Shown here: positions 1-9,191 of the stretch, in pieces
Position numbering within the stretch: the first letter of the stretch is position 1
Layout: each line of letters opens with the position of its first letter
NCBI GenBank assembly: GCA_020634215.1
Contig: JACKCD010000019.1
Coordinates: 36,195 to 100,194, forward strand
Source: Ardenticatenaceae bacterium
Lineage (GTDB): Bacteria; Chloroflexota; Anaerolineae; Promineifilales; Promineifilaceae
Direction of reading: 5' to 3'
Length of the DNA stretch: 64,000 bases
The notes under the pieces: generated by a model
Seen by the model: the letters and a program-made list of their open reading frames with translations, nothing else
Told to the model about the DNA's origin: nothing
Databases searched by the model: none
Made by a program: the position numbers and the translations under genes

Positions 1-835
1 TGCTGGGGGCAATCAGATAAACGGAAACGTCAGCCGTTTCTCTAGGATTGGTGGCGGCAACGGGGATAGAAGTGGAGCCGCTCATCAGGTTGCCAGCGAT
101 AAAGACCCAACTGGTTCCGGCCGGCCAGGCGCAGTTGCCGCTGTTGCGGATACGCCAGGTTTTGAGGAAGCCAACGCCCGGTTGTACGGTGGTGTCATCG
201 GGAATGCTCATGTCGGCAACAAAGTCCATGTCATAGGTGCAGGTTGGGGTTGGGATGGGTGTCGGGGTGGGAGTAGGGGTTGCCGTGGCCGTGGGAATGG
301 GAGTAGGGGTGGGTGTAGGCGGCAGAGTAGCGACTTCGGTGGGGGGAATGGGTTGGGATTGGAGAGCAAAAACGGCCGTTGCTGCTCGTTCGCTGCTGGT
401 GGACTGGGCGACAATGTGAACATCGGGCAAGCTGCGCCATTCAATATCGGTGGGGAACGTAAACGAAACAAAGAACAGCCCCGTTTCGTTGGCCGTTGCT
501 TGGGCAATGACGGGTGGCTCACTGTTGCTGCCCAGATCATCCAGATAAAGCTGTACGGTCTCATTGGCTGCCCAGCCGGTACCCCAAACGGCAATATTGA
601 TGCCAGCACTGCCGCTGGTGGGCGAAATCTGGATTTTTTGTTCGGTGGTGATGGCTGCGCTGCTAGGAACGGCCGTTGCCACAGGTGCTGGCGCAAACAA
701 ACTATCCCACTGCTGGATGAGCATGGTCAGGACGATGCTCAGCAAGACAAACAGGACAGTCAGCAGCAATGCCCAGCCCCAGGGGAAGCCAAAACGGCCG
801 TTTTGTTCACTGTGTGGTAAACGATTGGTTGTCAA
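1..835 (-). CDS. Membrane-anchored protein with NBR1-type Ig-like domain (3' end outside window)
   Basis: Reading on the minus strand from a TTG at 835, the frame is open to the window edge, so the C-terminus is missing. The predicted product has a short cytoplasmic N-terminus with the motif QNGRFGFPWGW, one hydrophobic segment at about residues 22-43, an Ig-like region, a Pro/Thr linker (PTPTPIPTATATPTPTPT) and then the start of a domain resembling the NBR1 Ig-like fold (TWRIRNSGNCAWP, WVFIAG). That domain is frequent in Chloroflexota surface proteins. The TTG start is chosen because the N-terminus aligns from residue 1 with the neighbouring protease (LTTNRLPHSEQNGRF versus MTTHTVPQANQNGRF), and because a GGAGGGA Shine-Dalgarno sits at 842-848. 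It is probably an extracytoplasmic binding or scaffold protein; its specific role is unknown. Confidence 0.75.
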   Translation of the reverse strand, partial: MTTNRLPHSEQNGRFGFPWGWALLLTVLFVLLSIVLTMLIQQWDSLFAPAPVATAVPSSAAITTEQKIQISPTSGSAGINIAVWGTGWAANETVQLYLDDLGSNSEPPVIAQATANETGLFFVSFTFPTDIEWRSLPDVHIVAQSTSSERAATAVFALQSQPIPPTEVATLPPTPTPTPIPTATATPTPTPTPIPTPTCTYDMDFVADMSIPDDTTVQPGVGFLKTWRIRNSGNCAWPAGTSWVFIAGNLMSGSTSIPVAATNPRETADVSVYLIAPS

Positions 836-841
836 CGCTCG

Positions 842-857
842 TCCCTCCGAGCGGAGG
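842..857 (-). promoter_or_regulatory. Shine-Dalgarno with a small hairpin over it
   Basis: On the minus strand GGAGGGA (842-848) lies six bases before the TTG at 835. The preceding CCTCC (plus-strand 853-857) can pair with GGAGG (plus-strand 844-848) across a four-base loop, so the ribosome site could be partly sequestered. The paralogous leader upstream of 2781 has the same Shine-Dalgarno without the hairpin. Confidence 0.35.
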
Positions 858-1017
858 AAGGAATTTTACTTCCGTGCGCTCAATAACTTGTGGGTGTTGA
901 TAGGAAGTAGCTGTGGAGGGAGAAGAGGCAAGAACGGTAAACTTGTTCACAGCGGATCAACCTCTGACCGCGAAGCCTACCAAGCCCACCTTTATTATGC
1001 GACAGAAAACACCTTCC

Positions 1018-1062
1018 TTCTAGTGACGAAGTTCACCTGGGAACCATGTCGTTTGCCACTAT
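1018..1062. repeat. Upstream element, copy 1 (pairs with 2864-2910)
   Basis: CTTCTAGTGAC and CGTTTGCCACTATT are shared, with a diverged middle, between this position and 2864-2910. Each copy lies upstream of a minus-strand gene with a near-identical leader (starts at 835 and 2781). The two secreted-protein genes therefore appear to share a duplicated upstream region, possibly a promoter or operator. Confidence 0.6.
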
Positions 1063-1068
1063 TTTCTT

Positions 1069-2781
1069 TCATTCTGGTTTTCTAGCGGGGAGTGGCTGCA
1101 AAATGAGATTAACGGCCGTTAATTCCCCCAACTCTACCCTGGCACTCACGGAAACGGTGTTGTAGCCTTTGACTGAGCTAGTGAGGGTATACTGCCCAGC
1201 CAGCAGTGGCAGATTGAATTGTCCGCTGGCATCGCTGATGACTTGAACCGTTGCCCCATTGGGCGTGGTCAATGCTAGGGGTGCTTCCGGCAGCGGCACA
1301 CCGTCGGCATATAGGGTGCCTTGCAGCCGCCCGGTGAGCATTTGGCTGGCAACGGCGGCGTAGGCATCTAGCCGACCGCAGCCGCTGATGCAGGTGGTTG
1401 GCATAACGGCCGTTTGTGTTAGCACATCAATCAGTTCCTCAGGCAATAAGGTGGGGTTGGCTGACAGCAGTAGTGCTGCTGCGCCGCTGACGTGGGGTGC
1501 CGCCATCGAAGTACCAAAAAAGGTGCGGTATTGGTTGTTGGGGTAGGTGGAATAAACGGCCGTTCCCGGTGCCATTAACTCCGGTTTGTTATCGTCGGTA
1601 AAGTTGGAAGAGCCACGGCTGGAAAACCAAACCATCGTATCGCCCACATCGCAAGCACCAACGGCCAGAACAGTGCCATAGCTGGCCGGTGCGCCAATAG
1701 CCGTTGGCAGTGGGCCACTGTTGCCACTGGCAAAGATAGGCAAAATGCCACCTGCTTTTAGTGCTACTAAATCAGGTGCAAAAAGGGTGAGATCGGCCGC
1801 GCCCGACCAGGAACCGTTGACAATATCAGGAGCCAGGCTGGGGTCGCTGTTAGGTGCCAGCAGCCATTCAAACCCGGCGTGAACGGCACTGGTGACAATG
1901 AGATTGTCGGCATTGGTGATGTTGACGGCAATCCAGCGGGCGGCGGGAGCTACACCGATGCCATCTTGCCCAACGGCCGTTCCCGCCACGTGCGTTCCAT
2001 GCCCCATCACATCAGTCGGTTCGCGTAGCGACTGATTGGCCGGGGAATACCAACTAGCGCGGTGGTCAACGGTGCCGTTGGGGTTCAAGCCACGATAAGT
2101 AGGACGAAGTTGGGGATGGTTCCAATCCACGCCGCTGTCCATGATGGCAACCACCACCCCTTCGCCGCGCACGCCCAGCCCTTCCCACACCAACGGTGCG
2201 CCGACGTGCTGTACGCCCCAGGTAGGCAAGGTTTGGTCATCGGTGAAGATGGCGTGGGGCAGGCTGATGCTGTCAGGAGGGGCAAAGCCGCTAAAGGTAA
2301 GATCGGGCACAATAGCCCCGACGCTGGGCAGGGAGGCGATGAGGGGCAGAATGGTTGGGTCAACGGTGGCGGCAATGGCGTTGATGATCCAAAAGGGACG
2401 AATATTATCGGCCAAGCCAAGCCGTTTTTGTTGGGTGAGCAGGTTGAGTAGCGGTGTTTGCGTGGAAACGGCCGTTTTTTGCAAGCCGTCAATGATAATC
2501 TGTCGCCGTTCCGTTTTATCGTTTGGCAGTTTGGTTGAGTCTATGCTTGTTTGCCGCGCCAGGTAGATGATAATGGGGGTAGGGTCGGTAGCTTGAGCCA
2601 GGGCGGACGCATATTTGTTGGTGCTAGATGAAACGGCCGTTTGTTCAGTCGCCAGCCAATTTTCCACCCGCTGCACGATGGCCGAAGCGGTTAGCCCCAG
2701 CAGTAGCAACAGTACTACCCAGCCCCATGGAAAGTAAAAACGGCCGTTTTGATTAGCTTGCGGTACAGTGTGAGTTGTCAT
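1069..2781 (-). CDS. Membrane-anchored subtilisin-like serine protease (S8)
   Basis: A 570-residue peptidase S8. One N-terminal transmembrane segment (about residues 19-37) is followed by a propeptide-like region to about 190 and the catalytic domain. The triad is visible: Asp215 in AIMDSGVDWNH, His261 in GHGTHVAGT and Ser425 in FGTSMAAPHVSG, with oxyanion Asn354 in ASGNSG. Residues 484-565 form a carboxypeptidase-regulatory-like beta sandwich. It probably cleaves proteins outside the membrane. GGAGGGA at 2788-2794 supports the ATG at 2781. It is a close paralogue of the protease at 4812-9032 on the other strand, with long identical stretches around the active site. The dispersed palindrome occurs seven times in this gene, mostly reading TAV. 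Confidence 0.93.
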   Translation of the reverse strand: MTTHTVPQANQNGRFYFPWGWVVLLLLLGLTASAIVQRVENWLATEQTAVSSSTNKYASALAQATDPTPIIIYLARQTSIDSTKLPNDKTERRQIIIDGLQKTAVSTQTPLLNLLTQQKRLGLADNIRPFWIINAIAATVDPTILPLIASLPSVGAIVPDLTFSGFAPPDSISLPHAIFTDDQTLPTWGVQHVGAPLVWEGLGVRGEGVVVAIMDSGVDWNHPQLRPTYRGLNPNGTVDHRASWYSPANQSLREPTDVMGHGTHVAGTAVGQDGIGVAPAARWIAVNITNADNLIVTSAVHAGFEWLLAPNSDPSLAPDIVNGSWSGAADLTLFAPDLVALKAGGILPIFASGNSGPLPTAIGAPASYGTVLAVGACDVGDTMVWFSSRGSSNFTDDNKPELMAPGTAVYSTYPNNQYRTFFGTSMAAPHVSGAAALLLSANPTLLPEELIDVLTQTAVMPTTCISGCGRLDAYAAVASQMLTGRLQGTLYADGVPLPEAPLALTTPNGATVQVISDASGQFNLPLLAGQYTLTSSVKGYNTVSVSARVELGELTAVNLILQPLPARKPE

Positions 2782-2863
2782 CGCTCATCCCTCCGAGGCT
2801 GGAAATAAGCCTACGTATAAACCTATCCCAGTCACTTTCTAGTATGGTTCAAAACAAGATTGG

Positions 2864-2910
2864 CTTCTAGTGACAAATTTCACCTGTGACTCGTGTCGTT
2901 TGCCACTATT
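2864..2910. repeat. Upstream element, copy 2
   Basis: This is the second copy of the element at 1018-1062 (CTTCTAGTGAC at the left end, CGTTTGCCACTATT at the right end). It lies in the divergent space between the protease starting at 2781 and the ATPase gene starting at 3046. The rest of 2782-3045 shows no gene. Confidence 0.6.
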
Positions 2911-3045
2911 GCGCTGGCCTGTGACTGATTATTGTGTTGGTATGGGGCATTGTGTAAATGATCATTGGCGCATATTCAAGCTGCTGGCAATCATTTAGGT
3001 TTCAACCCTGCTTCCCCAAATAATGACAAAAATGGAGTTGTGGTG

Positions 3046-4773
3046 ATGCAACAAAAAGTGTTGGCCTTTGATTATGATGGCACGCTGGCTGAGAACGGCC
3101 AGGTTCCTGCCGCCCTGTGCCACGTGCTAGAACAGTTAAAACTGGCGGGTTGTGTTCTCTTTCTCGTCACCGGGCGACGGTATGCCAGCTTGGATTTGGG
3201 GTCACTGGCGGATTTATTCACCGGCATTGCCTGGGAAAATGGTGCCGTGCTGGAACACATGGCAAGTCAGGAGCTATACCTTCCTTTTGGTCATGTTGAT
3301 GCGCGGCTGATTCGGGCGCTGGAAAAAACGGATATGCCTTTGGAGCGTGGCGTTGCTATTGCTTCCACCTGGATAGACCACGAGGCTGTGGTGTGGCAGC
3401 TTCTGGCCGAAACGGGCAGTGATGTGGTTATTGTCCACAACAAAGGTGCCTTGATGATTTTACCACCGGGCGCATCAAAAGGTACCGGGCTGGTGCGCTT
3501 GCTGGAGCTGTGTGGCTTTTCACCGCGCAATGTTGCCTGTTTTGGCGATGGCGAGAACGATTTGGCACTTTTCCAGGTGTGTGAAGTTGGGATTGCTGTA
3601 GCCGATGCCGTACCCAGTTTGTTGAGCGTGGCCGACATGGTGGCAGAGAAGCCGGGGCCGGCCGGTGTGCAGCATACTTTGGAAACCTATTGGCAAAACG
3701 GCCGTTTGTTAACCACCCCCACCCGACCTGAACGCGCCATCCTGCTTGGCACCGACGAAAACGGCAAGGCCGTTTCCCTGCCCGGTGCCATGCTCACCAA
3801 CAGCAACATCGGCATTTTTGGCGATTCCCACAGCGGCAAATCCTGGGTAACAGGCCTGCTGGCCGAAGGCATGCACGTGGCTGGCTATCAGGTTTTGCTC
3901 CTTGACCCCGAAGGAGATTTTCGCGGTCTTAGCAGCTTGCCGGGGATCATTGCCCTAAGCGGCGACAAAAATACGCTGCCCACGCCTGCCACCGTGGTCT
4001 TGCTGCTGGCCGAAGCCTCCAACTCCGTTGTGTTAGACCTGTGTCAATACCCACACGAGCAGCGCGGGGACTATCTGGTTGAGCTGTTCCATGCGCTGCA
4101 GCCGCTTAAAAAACACAGATTTCGCCCCCAGTGGATTGTACTGGAAGAAGCCCAGTATTTTTTGCCACCCAACGGTAATGATGTATCGGCTGCCCTGCTC
4201 CCCATGCTGGCAGATGGCGGCTTGGCTTTTGTCTCCTATCGTCCAGACCGCTTAGACAAACAGATACTAGCTATGCTAACCTGCTGCCTTGTTTCGCGGT
4301 TGACCGAGAGGGAGGCGCTGGAGGCCATTTCATCTATTGCTCATCTGCCAGATGTAGAGGCTCTAGCCCAAACGCCTAACAGCCACATCTGGCTTTGCGG
4401 GCAGCAGCAGGTGCGGCTGCGCCCGTCGGCACGGCGCATTCCCCACATTCGGCACCTGTACAAATATCTAGACATGCCGCTGCCCAAGCACAAGCGTTTT
4501 TACTTCCGCACCGACAAGACCTATTTGGGTATTGAGGCCGCCAGTCTTTTTGAATTTAAAGAACTGCTGCTGCAACTGCCAATGGAATGCCTCATTTACC
4601 ATCATCGGCGTGACGATTTTGCCAACTGGGTCAGAAGTGCGTTGGATGATGACATTCTTGCTCGACATCTTGAAACTTTAACCCATCGGCAGGAGTTGAC
4701 GGGTGAGGCACTGCGCCAGGCACTGTGGCAATGCGTCATGGCTCGCTATGTGGAGCTAAGCACCCTGCGCTAA
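3046..4773 (+). CDS. HAD-superfamily phosphatase fused to HerA/DUF87-like ATPase
   Basis: The N-terminal 220 residues are a Cof-type (class IIB) HAD hydrolase: the nucleophile motif is DYDGT (Asp9, acid Asp11), followed by LVTGRR and a C-terminal FGDGENDLALF. A HerA/FtsK-like P-loop ATPase domain follows with Walker A FGDSHSGKS (Lys265) and Walker B IVLEEAQ. The last ~100 residues (from FYFRTDKTY, with CLIYHHRRDDFANW) resemble the DUF5752 family. Its substrate is unknown; HAD-IIB enzymes often act on sugar phosphates, and the ATPase may be a regulatory or DNA/protein-translocating module. The ATG at 3046 is preferred over an upstream start at 2965 because GGAG sits at 3034-3037 and the protein then begins directly with the HAD fold. 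Confidence 0.85.
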   Translation: MQQKVLAFDYDGTLAENGQVPAALCHVLEQLKLAGCVLFLVTGRRYASLDLGSLADLFTGIAWENGAVLEHMASQELYLPFGHVDARLIRALEKTDMPLERGVAIASTWIDHEAVVWQLLAETGSDVVIVHNKGALMILPPGASKGTGLVRLLELCGFSPRNVACFGDGENDLALFQVCEVGIAVADAVPSLLSVADMVAEKPGPAGVQHTLETYWQNGRLLTTPTRPERAILLGTDENGKAVSLPGAMLTNSNIGIFGDSHSGKSWVTGLLAEGMHVAGYQVLLLDPEGDFRGLSSLPGIIALSGDKNTLPTPATVVLLLAEASNSVVLDLCQYPHEQRGDYLVELFHALQPLKKHRFRPQWIVLEEAQYFLPPNGNDVSAALLPMLADGGLAFVSYRPDRLDKQILAMLTCCLVSRLTEREALEAISSIAHLPDVEALAQTPNSHIWLCGQQQVRLRPSARRIPHIRHLYKYLDMPLPKHKRFYFRTDKTYLGIEAASLFEFKELLLQLPMECLIYHHRRDDFANWVRSALDDDILARHLETLTHRQELTGEALRQALWQCVMARYVELSTLR

Positions 4774-4811
4774 ATCTTTTTTGCCGCCAAAGTTGCTGTA
4801 CAATACATTCC

Positions 4812-7800
4812 ATGAAACAGCGTCTGGTCATCTTGCTGCTTGCCACCCTTGCTCCGCTTACCCTGCTGGCCGTGTTTTTGTTGTGGTCGCCAACGGCCGT
4901 TTTTGCCACCACCACCAAATACGACCCCACCCTTGCCCAAAGCCCGAACCCCGTTTCCGTCATCATCTACCTGCAGCAGCAGGCCGATTTGCCGCCGCAG
5001 CGCAGCGGCAGCCGTTTGGCACAGCGGGTGGCAGTGGTGGAGGGGTTGCAACAAACGGCCGTTTCCAGCCAAACCCCTCTCCGCAACCTACTCACCCGGC
5101 AGCAGCAAGCCGGACTTGTCGCTGATATTCATCCCTTCTGGATTGTTAACGCCATCGCCGCCACCGTAGACCCCGCCGCCTTGCCCGCTATTGCCGCCCT
5201 GTCCAGCGTCAGCCATATTCTCCCAGATGTCGCCTTTGACGGTTTTGCCCCTCCTGCTAATGCTCCCGAACCGGCCGTCCCGGTGACAGAAACGGCCGTT
5301 TTGCCCACCTGGGGCGTAGAGCGCATTGGGGCACCGCTGGTGTGGGACGGGCTGGGCGTGCGCGGCGAAGGGGTGGTGGTTGCCATCATGGACAGCGGCG
5401 TGGATTGGAACCATCCCCAACTTCGTCCTACTTATCGTGGCTTGAACCCCAACGGCACCGTTGACCACCGCGCCAGTTGGTACTCCCCCGGCAACCCGCT
5501 TTTGCGCCAGCCCACCGACGTGGTGGGGCATGGCACCCACGTGGCAGGAACGGCCGTTGGGCAAAGCGGTATCGGTGTTGCACCCGCCGCCCGCTGGATC
5601 GCCGTCAACATCGCCAACCCCGATGGCCTTATTCTCACCAGTGCCGTCCACGCCGGGTTTGAATGGCTGCTGGCACCGGGTGGCGACCCCAGCCTTGCTC
5701 CTGATATTGTCAACGGCTCCTGGTCGGGGGCAGGCAACCTTGATTTATTTTTGCCCGATTTGGCGGCGCTGCGGGCGGGCGGCATTTTGCCTGTCTTTGC
5801 CAGCGGCAACAACGGCCCCTTCCCTGAAACCATTGGTGCCCCCGCCAGCTACCCCACCACGCTGGCCGTGGGTGCCAGTGACGACATTGACGCGCTGGCT
5901 TGGTTTTCCAGCCGTGGCCCGTCATTTTTTACCCCTGAACCCAAGCCGCAGTTGGTGGCACCGGGAACGGCCGTTTTTTCCACCTTCCCCGACAACCAAT
6001 ACCGCACCTTTCTCGGTACTTCGATGGCTGCGCCCCACGTCAGTGGCGCGGCGGCGCTGCTGCTCTCGGCCAATCCCGCCCTTTCGCCGGATGATCTCAC
6101 CCGTGTGCTGCTGCAAACGGCCGTTGCCATCACCACCACCCACCCCAACTTTGACAGCGGTTGGGGGCGGCTGGATGTCTATGCCGCTGTTGCCAGCCAG
6201 CTTGCCACCGGGCGGCTGCGCGGCACCGTGCGCGGCAATGGCCTGCCGCTGCCCAACGTGCCGCTAACCCTAACCACCCCCAGCGGCGCGGCTTTGCCAT
6301 TTGCCAGCGACGACAGCGGCCAATTTGAATTGTCGTTAGTGGCTGGTGGCTACACCGTCGCTGCCGCCCCCTTTGGCTATGCCCCTGCCCAAACCAGTGT
6401 CACGGTACAGCTTGGGCAAACGGCGGTTGCCGATTTGAATGCGACCCCACTGCCCGGCGGCACGGTTCAGGGGCAAATTCGCAGCGGGGGGCAACCGCTG
6501 ACGGCGACGGTGCAGGTGGTGGGGTTGCCGGTGGCGGTGAGGACGGATGAAAACGGCCGTTATGCCCTCACCCTTCCCAGCGGCAGCTACCAGCTTGCAG
6601 TACACGCCCACGGCCATGAACTGGGTAAAGCGTCGCTCACGCTGGCCGTCGGCCAAGTGCTGACCCGCAATTTTGATTTAGCGGCTGCCCCCACCGTGCT
6701 GCTGATTGACAGCGGCCAATGGTATTACCAAAGCTATGCCCGTTATTACGATGAGGCGCTGCTGGCGGCTGGTTTTGACCACGACACCGCTACCATCCGC
6801 AACCCGTTTGCCGATGTACCAACGCTGGAACAGGTGCAACCCTACGACGTTGTCATCTGGTCGGCACCCCACGACGCGCCGGGCCGGGTGGCGGCCAACG
6901 ATGTCATCACCGATTATTTGAAAACGGGGGGGAATTTGCTGATTAGCGGAGAGAATGTGGCCTATTACGACGGGCAGGGGTTTGGCACGCAGCCGTGGTT
7001 TTTCCGCAATCTGGGAGCACTGTTTGATGGGGAGCAGGAGGGAGAAACGGCCGTTTCCAGCCTGCCTGCCACCCCCTTTGCTGGGATGACGCTGGCACTG
7101 AACGGCGGCGACAGTGCCAACAACCAGGCGACTCCCGACAACAGCCGCCTGCGCGAAAATGTGCTGACGCGCCCCGTTTTGCGCTATACCGACGGCCACA
7201 CCGCCGGGCTGCTGGCGGGTCATTGCGCCCCGTACCAACTCATTTATTTGGGTTTTGGGTTGGAAGGGGTGCGCCGTGCGGATGACCGCGCCGAACTGCT
7301 GCGGCGCAGCTTTGCCCACTTTGCCGACCCGCTAGTGCAGCAGGGTTTGCAGCTTACGCCCGGCCGCGTGGACGATTTTGCCATTGCCGGTGACGAACTG
7401 GTCTACACCATCACCGTGCGGAACCTGAGCGAGGCGGTGACGGAGACGGTTGACATCTTGCTCAGCGGCGGCAGTTGGCCGACGACGCTGCTAACCCCGA
7501 CGCTGACGCTGGGGCCGTGCCAAATGGGGGAGACGGTGCTGCGGCTGGCGGTGCCGCCGGATGTGGGGCGGGATGTGGTGCATGAGATGGTATTAACGGC
7601 CGTTTCCCGCCAAAACCCCGGCAACCGTATCGAACTTCCCGTTCGCCACAAAACCCCCGGCCGCTTCTTGCTGGTGGACGATGACCGCTGGTTTGATCAA
7701 CAGCGCACTTTTCTGGCAGCGTTGGCGGGTAATGGTATTGTCCCCGACGTGTGGGAGATTGGCGGCAGCCCGGCGGTGCGCGGCAGCCCTACGCTCCATT

Positions 7801-9032
7801 TGCTGGCGCAATATGACTACGTTTTTTGGTTTACTGGCTACGACTGGTTTGCCCCGGTGACGCGGGCAGAAAATGAACTGCTGACTGAGTATTTGGCGCA
7901 AAACGGCCGTTTGTTCCTCAACAGCCAGGATTATTTGTACTACAACCTGCACACGCCGCTGACGCTGAACTATTTTGGCATCATTAGCCAGAGTGAGAGC
8001 ATTACACCAACGGCCGTTTATCCTGACGGGTCGCTGGGGTTGCCGCCCGCGCTGGCTGGCCTGCTGCCGCTGGATTACAAGGCGGTGGGCTACCAAAACT
8101 TTAGCGACGGGCTGATTTTAGCTCCCGGCACGATGACCTTTTTGTGGCATAACCAGGGAACACCGGCGGGCGTGGCGCGAAAGGGGGACGGCTGGCGAGC
8201 CGTTTTTTGGGATGTGCCGTTGGAAGTGCTGCCGCCAGCCGAGCAACCTGCAATGATGGGCAGCGTTGTCGGCTGGCTTTCCAACTGGGGTGATGCCATC
8301 TTTGTCGTGGACAGCCAAACGGGTGTGCCGGGTGAACCGCGAACCTATACCCTAACGCTGCCTAGCGTGGCTCCCACGCGCACGCTGCGGCTGACCAACA
8401 CGCTGCCAACGGGGTTGATGTTGCTGCCAGCCACGCTTGACGGTGGGGCGGTGTATGATGCCGCCACAAACCAATTGACCTGGCAGGGAGTTGTAAGCGG
8501 TAGCCACCAAATTCGCTATCAGGCCGTTCCCCAGGCGACGGCTGCGCCGTTGGTCAGCACCGTGCAGTTGGCGGATGATGTGGATGGGATTGTGTTGACG
8601 CGAACGGCGGCGGTGTGGCTGGATGCGCCAGATTTGCGGGAGGTGGCTTTAACGGCCGTTTCTGCCACCGCTACCCCCAGCCCGGCGCTTACCTATACAT
8701 TGGTCGTGAGCAACAGCGGCCTGGCTGCTGCCAATGCCCAAATTGAACTGCGCTTGCCCGATGCCGCAAGCCCCATTACCGATACCCTGCACAGCAGCGA
8801 CGGCACAACGACGCTAAAGCAGCATCGGGTGAATTGGCAAGTGGCGGTGGCACCTGGTGATACCGTGACAACCACGATTGTGCTAACCTATACTCCCCGT
8901 GTGGATGTGTGGCTGGCAGGAACGGCCGTTGTAGATGATGGCGTTACACAGCCGGTTATCAAGCATTTGCAGCTTTACTTGCCGCCGTATCAATACTATT
9001 TCCCTTTTTCAGTACGCCATAAACCTTTATAA
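4812..9032 (+). CDS. Large secreted subtilisin-like protease with repeat domains
   Basis: A 1406-residue S8 protease. The ATG at 4812 begins a clear signal peptide (MKQRLVILLL, hydrophobic to about residue 32, ending AVFA); an upstream in-frame start would overlap the preceding gene and bury the signal. The triad is Asp194, His240, Ser404, with oxyanion Asn333. After the catalytic domain come two carboxypeptidase-regulatory-like domains (about 475-640), two Rossmann-like segments beginning TVLLIDSGQWYY and RFLLVDDDRWF, and DUF11/conserved-repeat-like beta domains. The tail ends PYQYYFPFSVRHKPL. It is probably an extracellular or surface-retained protease. It is paralogous to 1069-2781 in inverted orientation. 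Many dispersed palindromes occur; one has decayed to AAACGGCGGTT near 6419. Confidence 0.92.
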   Translation: MKQRLVILLLATLAPLTLLAVFLLWSPTAVFATTTKYDPTLAQSPNPVSVIIYLQQQADLPPQRSGSRLAQRVAVVEGLQQTAVSSQTPLRNLLTRQQQAGLVADIHPFWIVNAIAATVDPAALPAIAALSSVSHILPDVAFDGFAPPANAPEPAVPVTETAVLPTWGVERIGAPLVWDGLGVRGEGVVVAIMDSGVDWNHPQLRPTYRGLNPNGTVDHRASWYSPGNPLLRQPTDVVGHGTHVAGTAVGQSGIGVAPAARWIAVNIANPDGLILTSAVHAGFEWLLAPGGDPSLAPDIVNGSWSGAGNLDLFLPDLAALRAGGILPVFASGNNGPFPETIGAPASYPTTLAVGASDDIDALAWFSSRGPSFFTPEPKPQLVAPGTAVFSTFPDNQYRTFLGTSMAAPHVSGAAALLLSANPALSPDDLTRVLLQTAVAITTTHPNFDSGWGRLDVYAAVASQLATGRLRGTVRGNGLPLPNVPLTLTTPSGAALPFASDDSGQFELSLVAGGYTVAAAPFGYAPAQTSVTVQLGQTAVADLNATPLPGGTVQGQIRSGGQPLTATVQVVGLPVAVRTDENGRYALTLPSGSYQLAVHAHGHELGKASLTLAVGQVLTRNFDLAAAPTVLLIDSGQWYYQSYARYYDEALLAAGFDHDTATIRNPFADVPTLEQVQPYDVVIWSAPHDAPGRVAANDVITDYLKTGGNLLISGENVAYYDGQGFGTQPWFFRNLGALFDGEQEGETAVSSLPATPFAGMTLALNGGDSANNQATPDNSRLRENVLTRPVLRYTDGHTAGLLAGHCAPYQLIYLGFGLEGVRRADDRAELLRRSFAHFADPLVQQGLQLTPGRVDDFAIAGDELVYTITVRNLSEAVTETVDILLSGGSWPTTLLTPTLTLGPCQMGETVLRLAVPPDVGRDVVHEMVLTAVSRQNPGNRIELPVRHKTPGRFLLVDDDRWFDQQRTFLAALAGNGIVPDVWEIGGSPAVRGSPTLHLLAQYDYVFWFTGYDWFAPVTRAENELLTEYLAQNGRLFLNSQDYLYYNLHTPLTLNYFGIISQSESITPTAVYPDGSLGLPPALAGLLPLDYKAVGYQNFSDGLILAPGTMTFLWHNQGTPAGVARKGDGWRAVFWDVPLEVLPPAEQPAMMGSVVGWLSNWGDAIFVVDSQTGVPGEPRTYTLTLPSVAPTRTLRLTNTLPTGLMLLPATLDGGAVYDAATNQLTWQGVVSGSHQIRYQAVPQATAAPLVSTVQLADDVDGIVLTRTAAVWLDAPDLREVALTAVSATATPSPALTYTLVVSNSGLAAANAQIELRLPDAASPITDTLHSSDGTTTLKQHRVNWQVAVAPGDTVTTTIVLTYTPRVDVWLAGTAVVDDGVTQPVIKHLQLYLPPYQYYFPFSVRHKPL

Positions 9033-9089
9033 TTACCCCCCGCTATACTTGCGGCAAGATGAACCCTCATTTAAGCTGTCTATACCAGC

Positions 9090-9117
9090 TTGACTTTGGT
9101 GAGATTTTGTCTAGGAT
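9090..9117 (+). promoter_or_regulatory. Possible sigma70-type promoter for the receiver gene
   Basis: TTGACT (9090-9095) and TAGGAT (9112-9117) are separated by 16 bases. They lie about 60-75 bases before the start of the single-domain response regulator. This is a sequence match only. Confidence 0.35.
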
Positions 9118-9191
9118 AGTCGCCAAAAGGCAAAATTTATGGTACTCTAGTACTATTATCTTGTTGATTTGGAGTGAATAAAGAACATCAT

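Noticed and set aside
182..820. Long Gly-rich plus-strand frame
   Set aside because: It is the antisense of the Pro/Thr linker and Ig-like region of the minus-strand partial gene.
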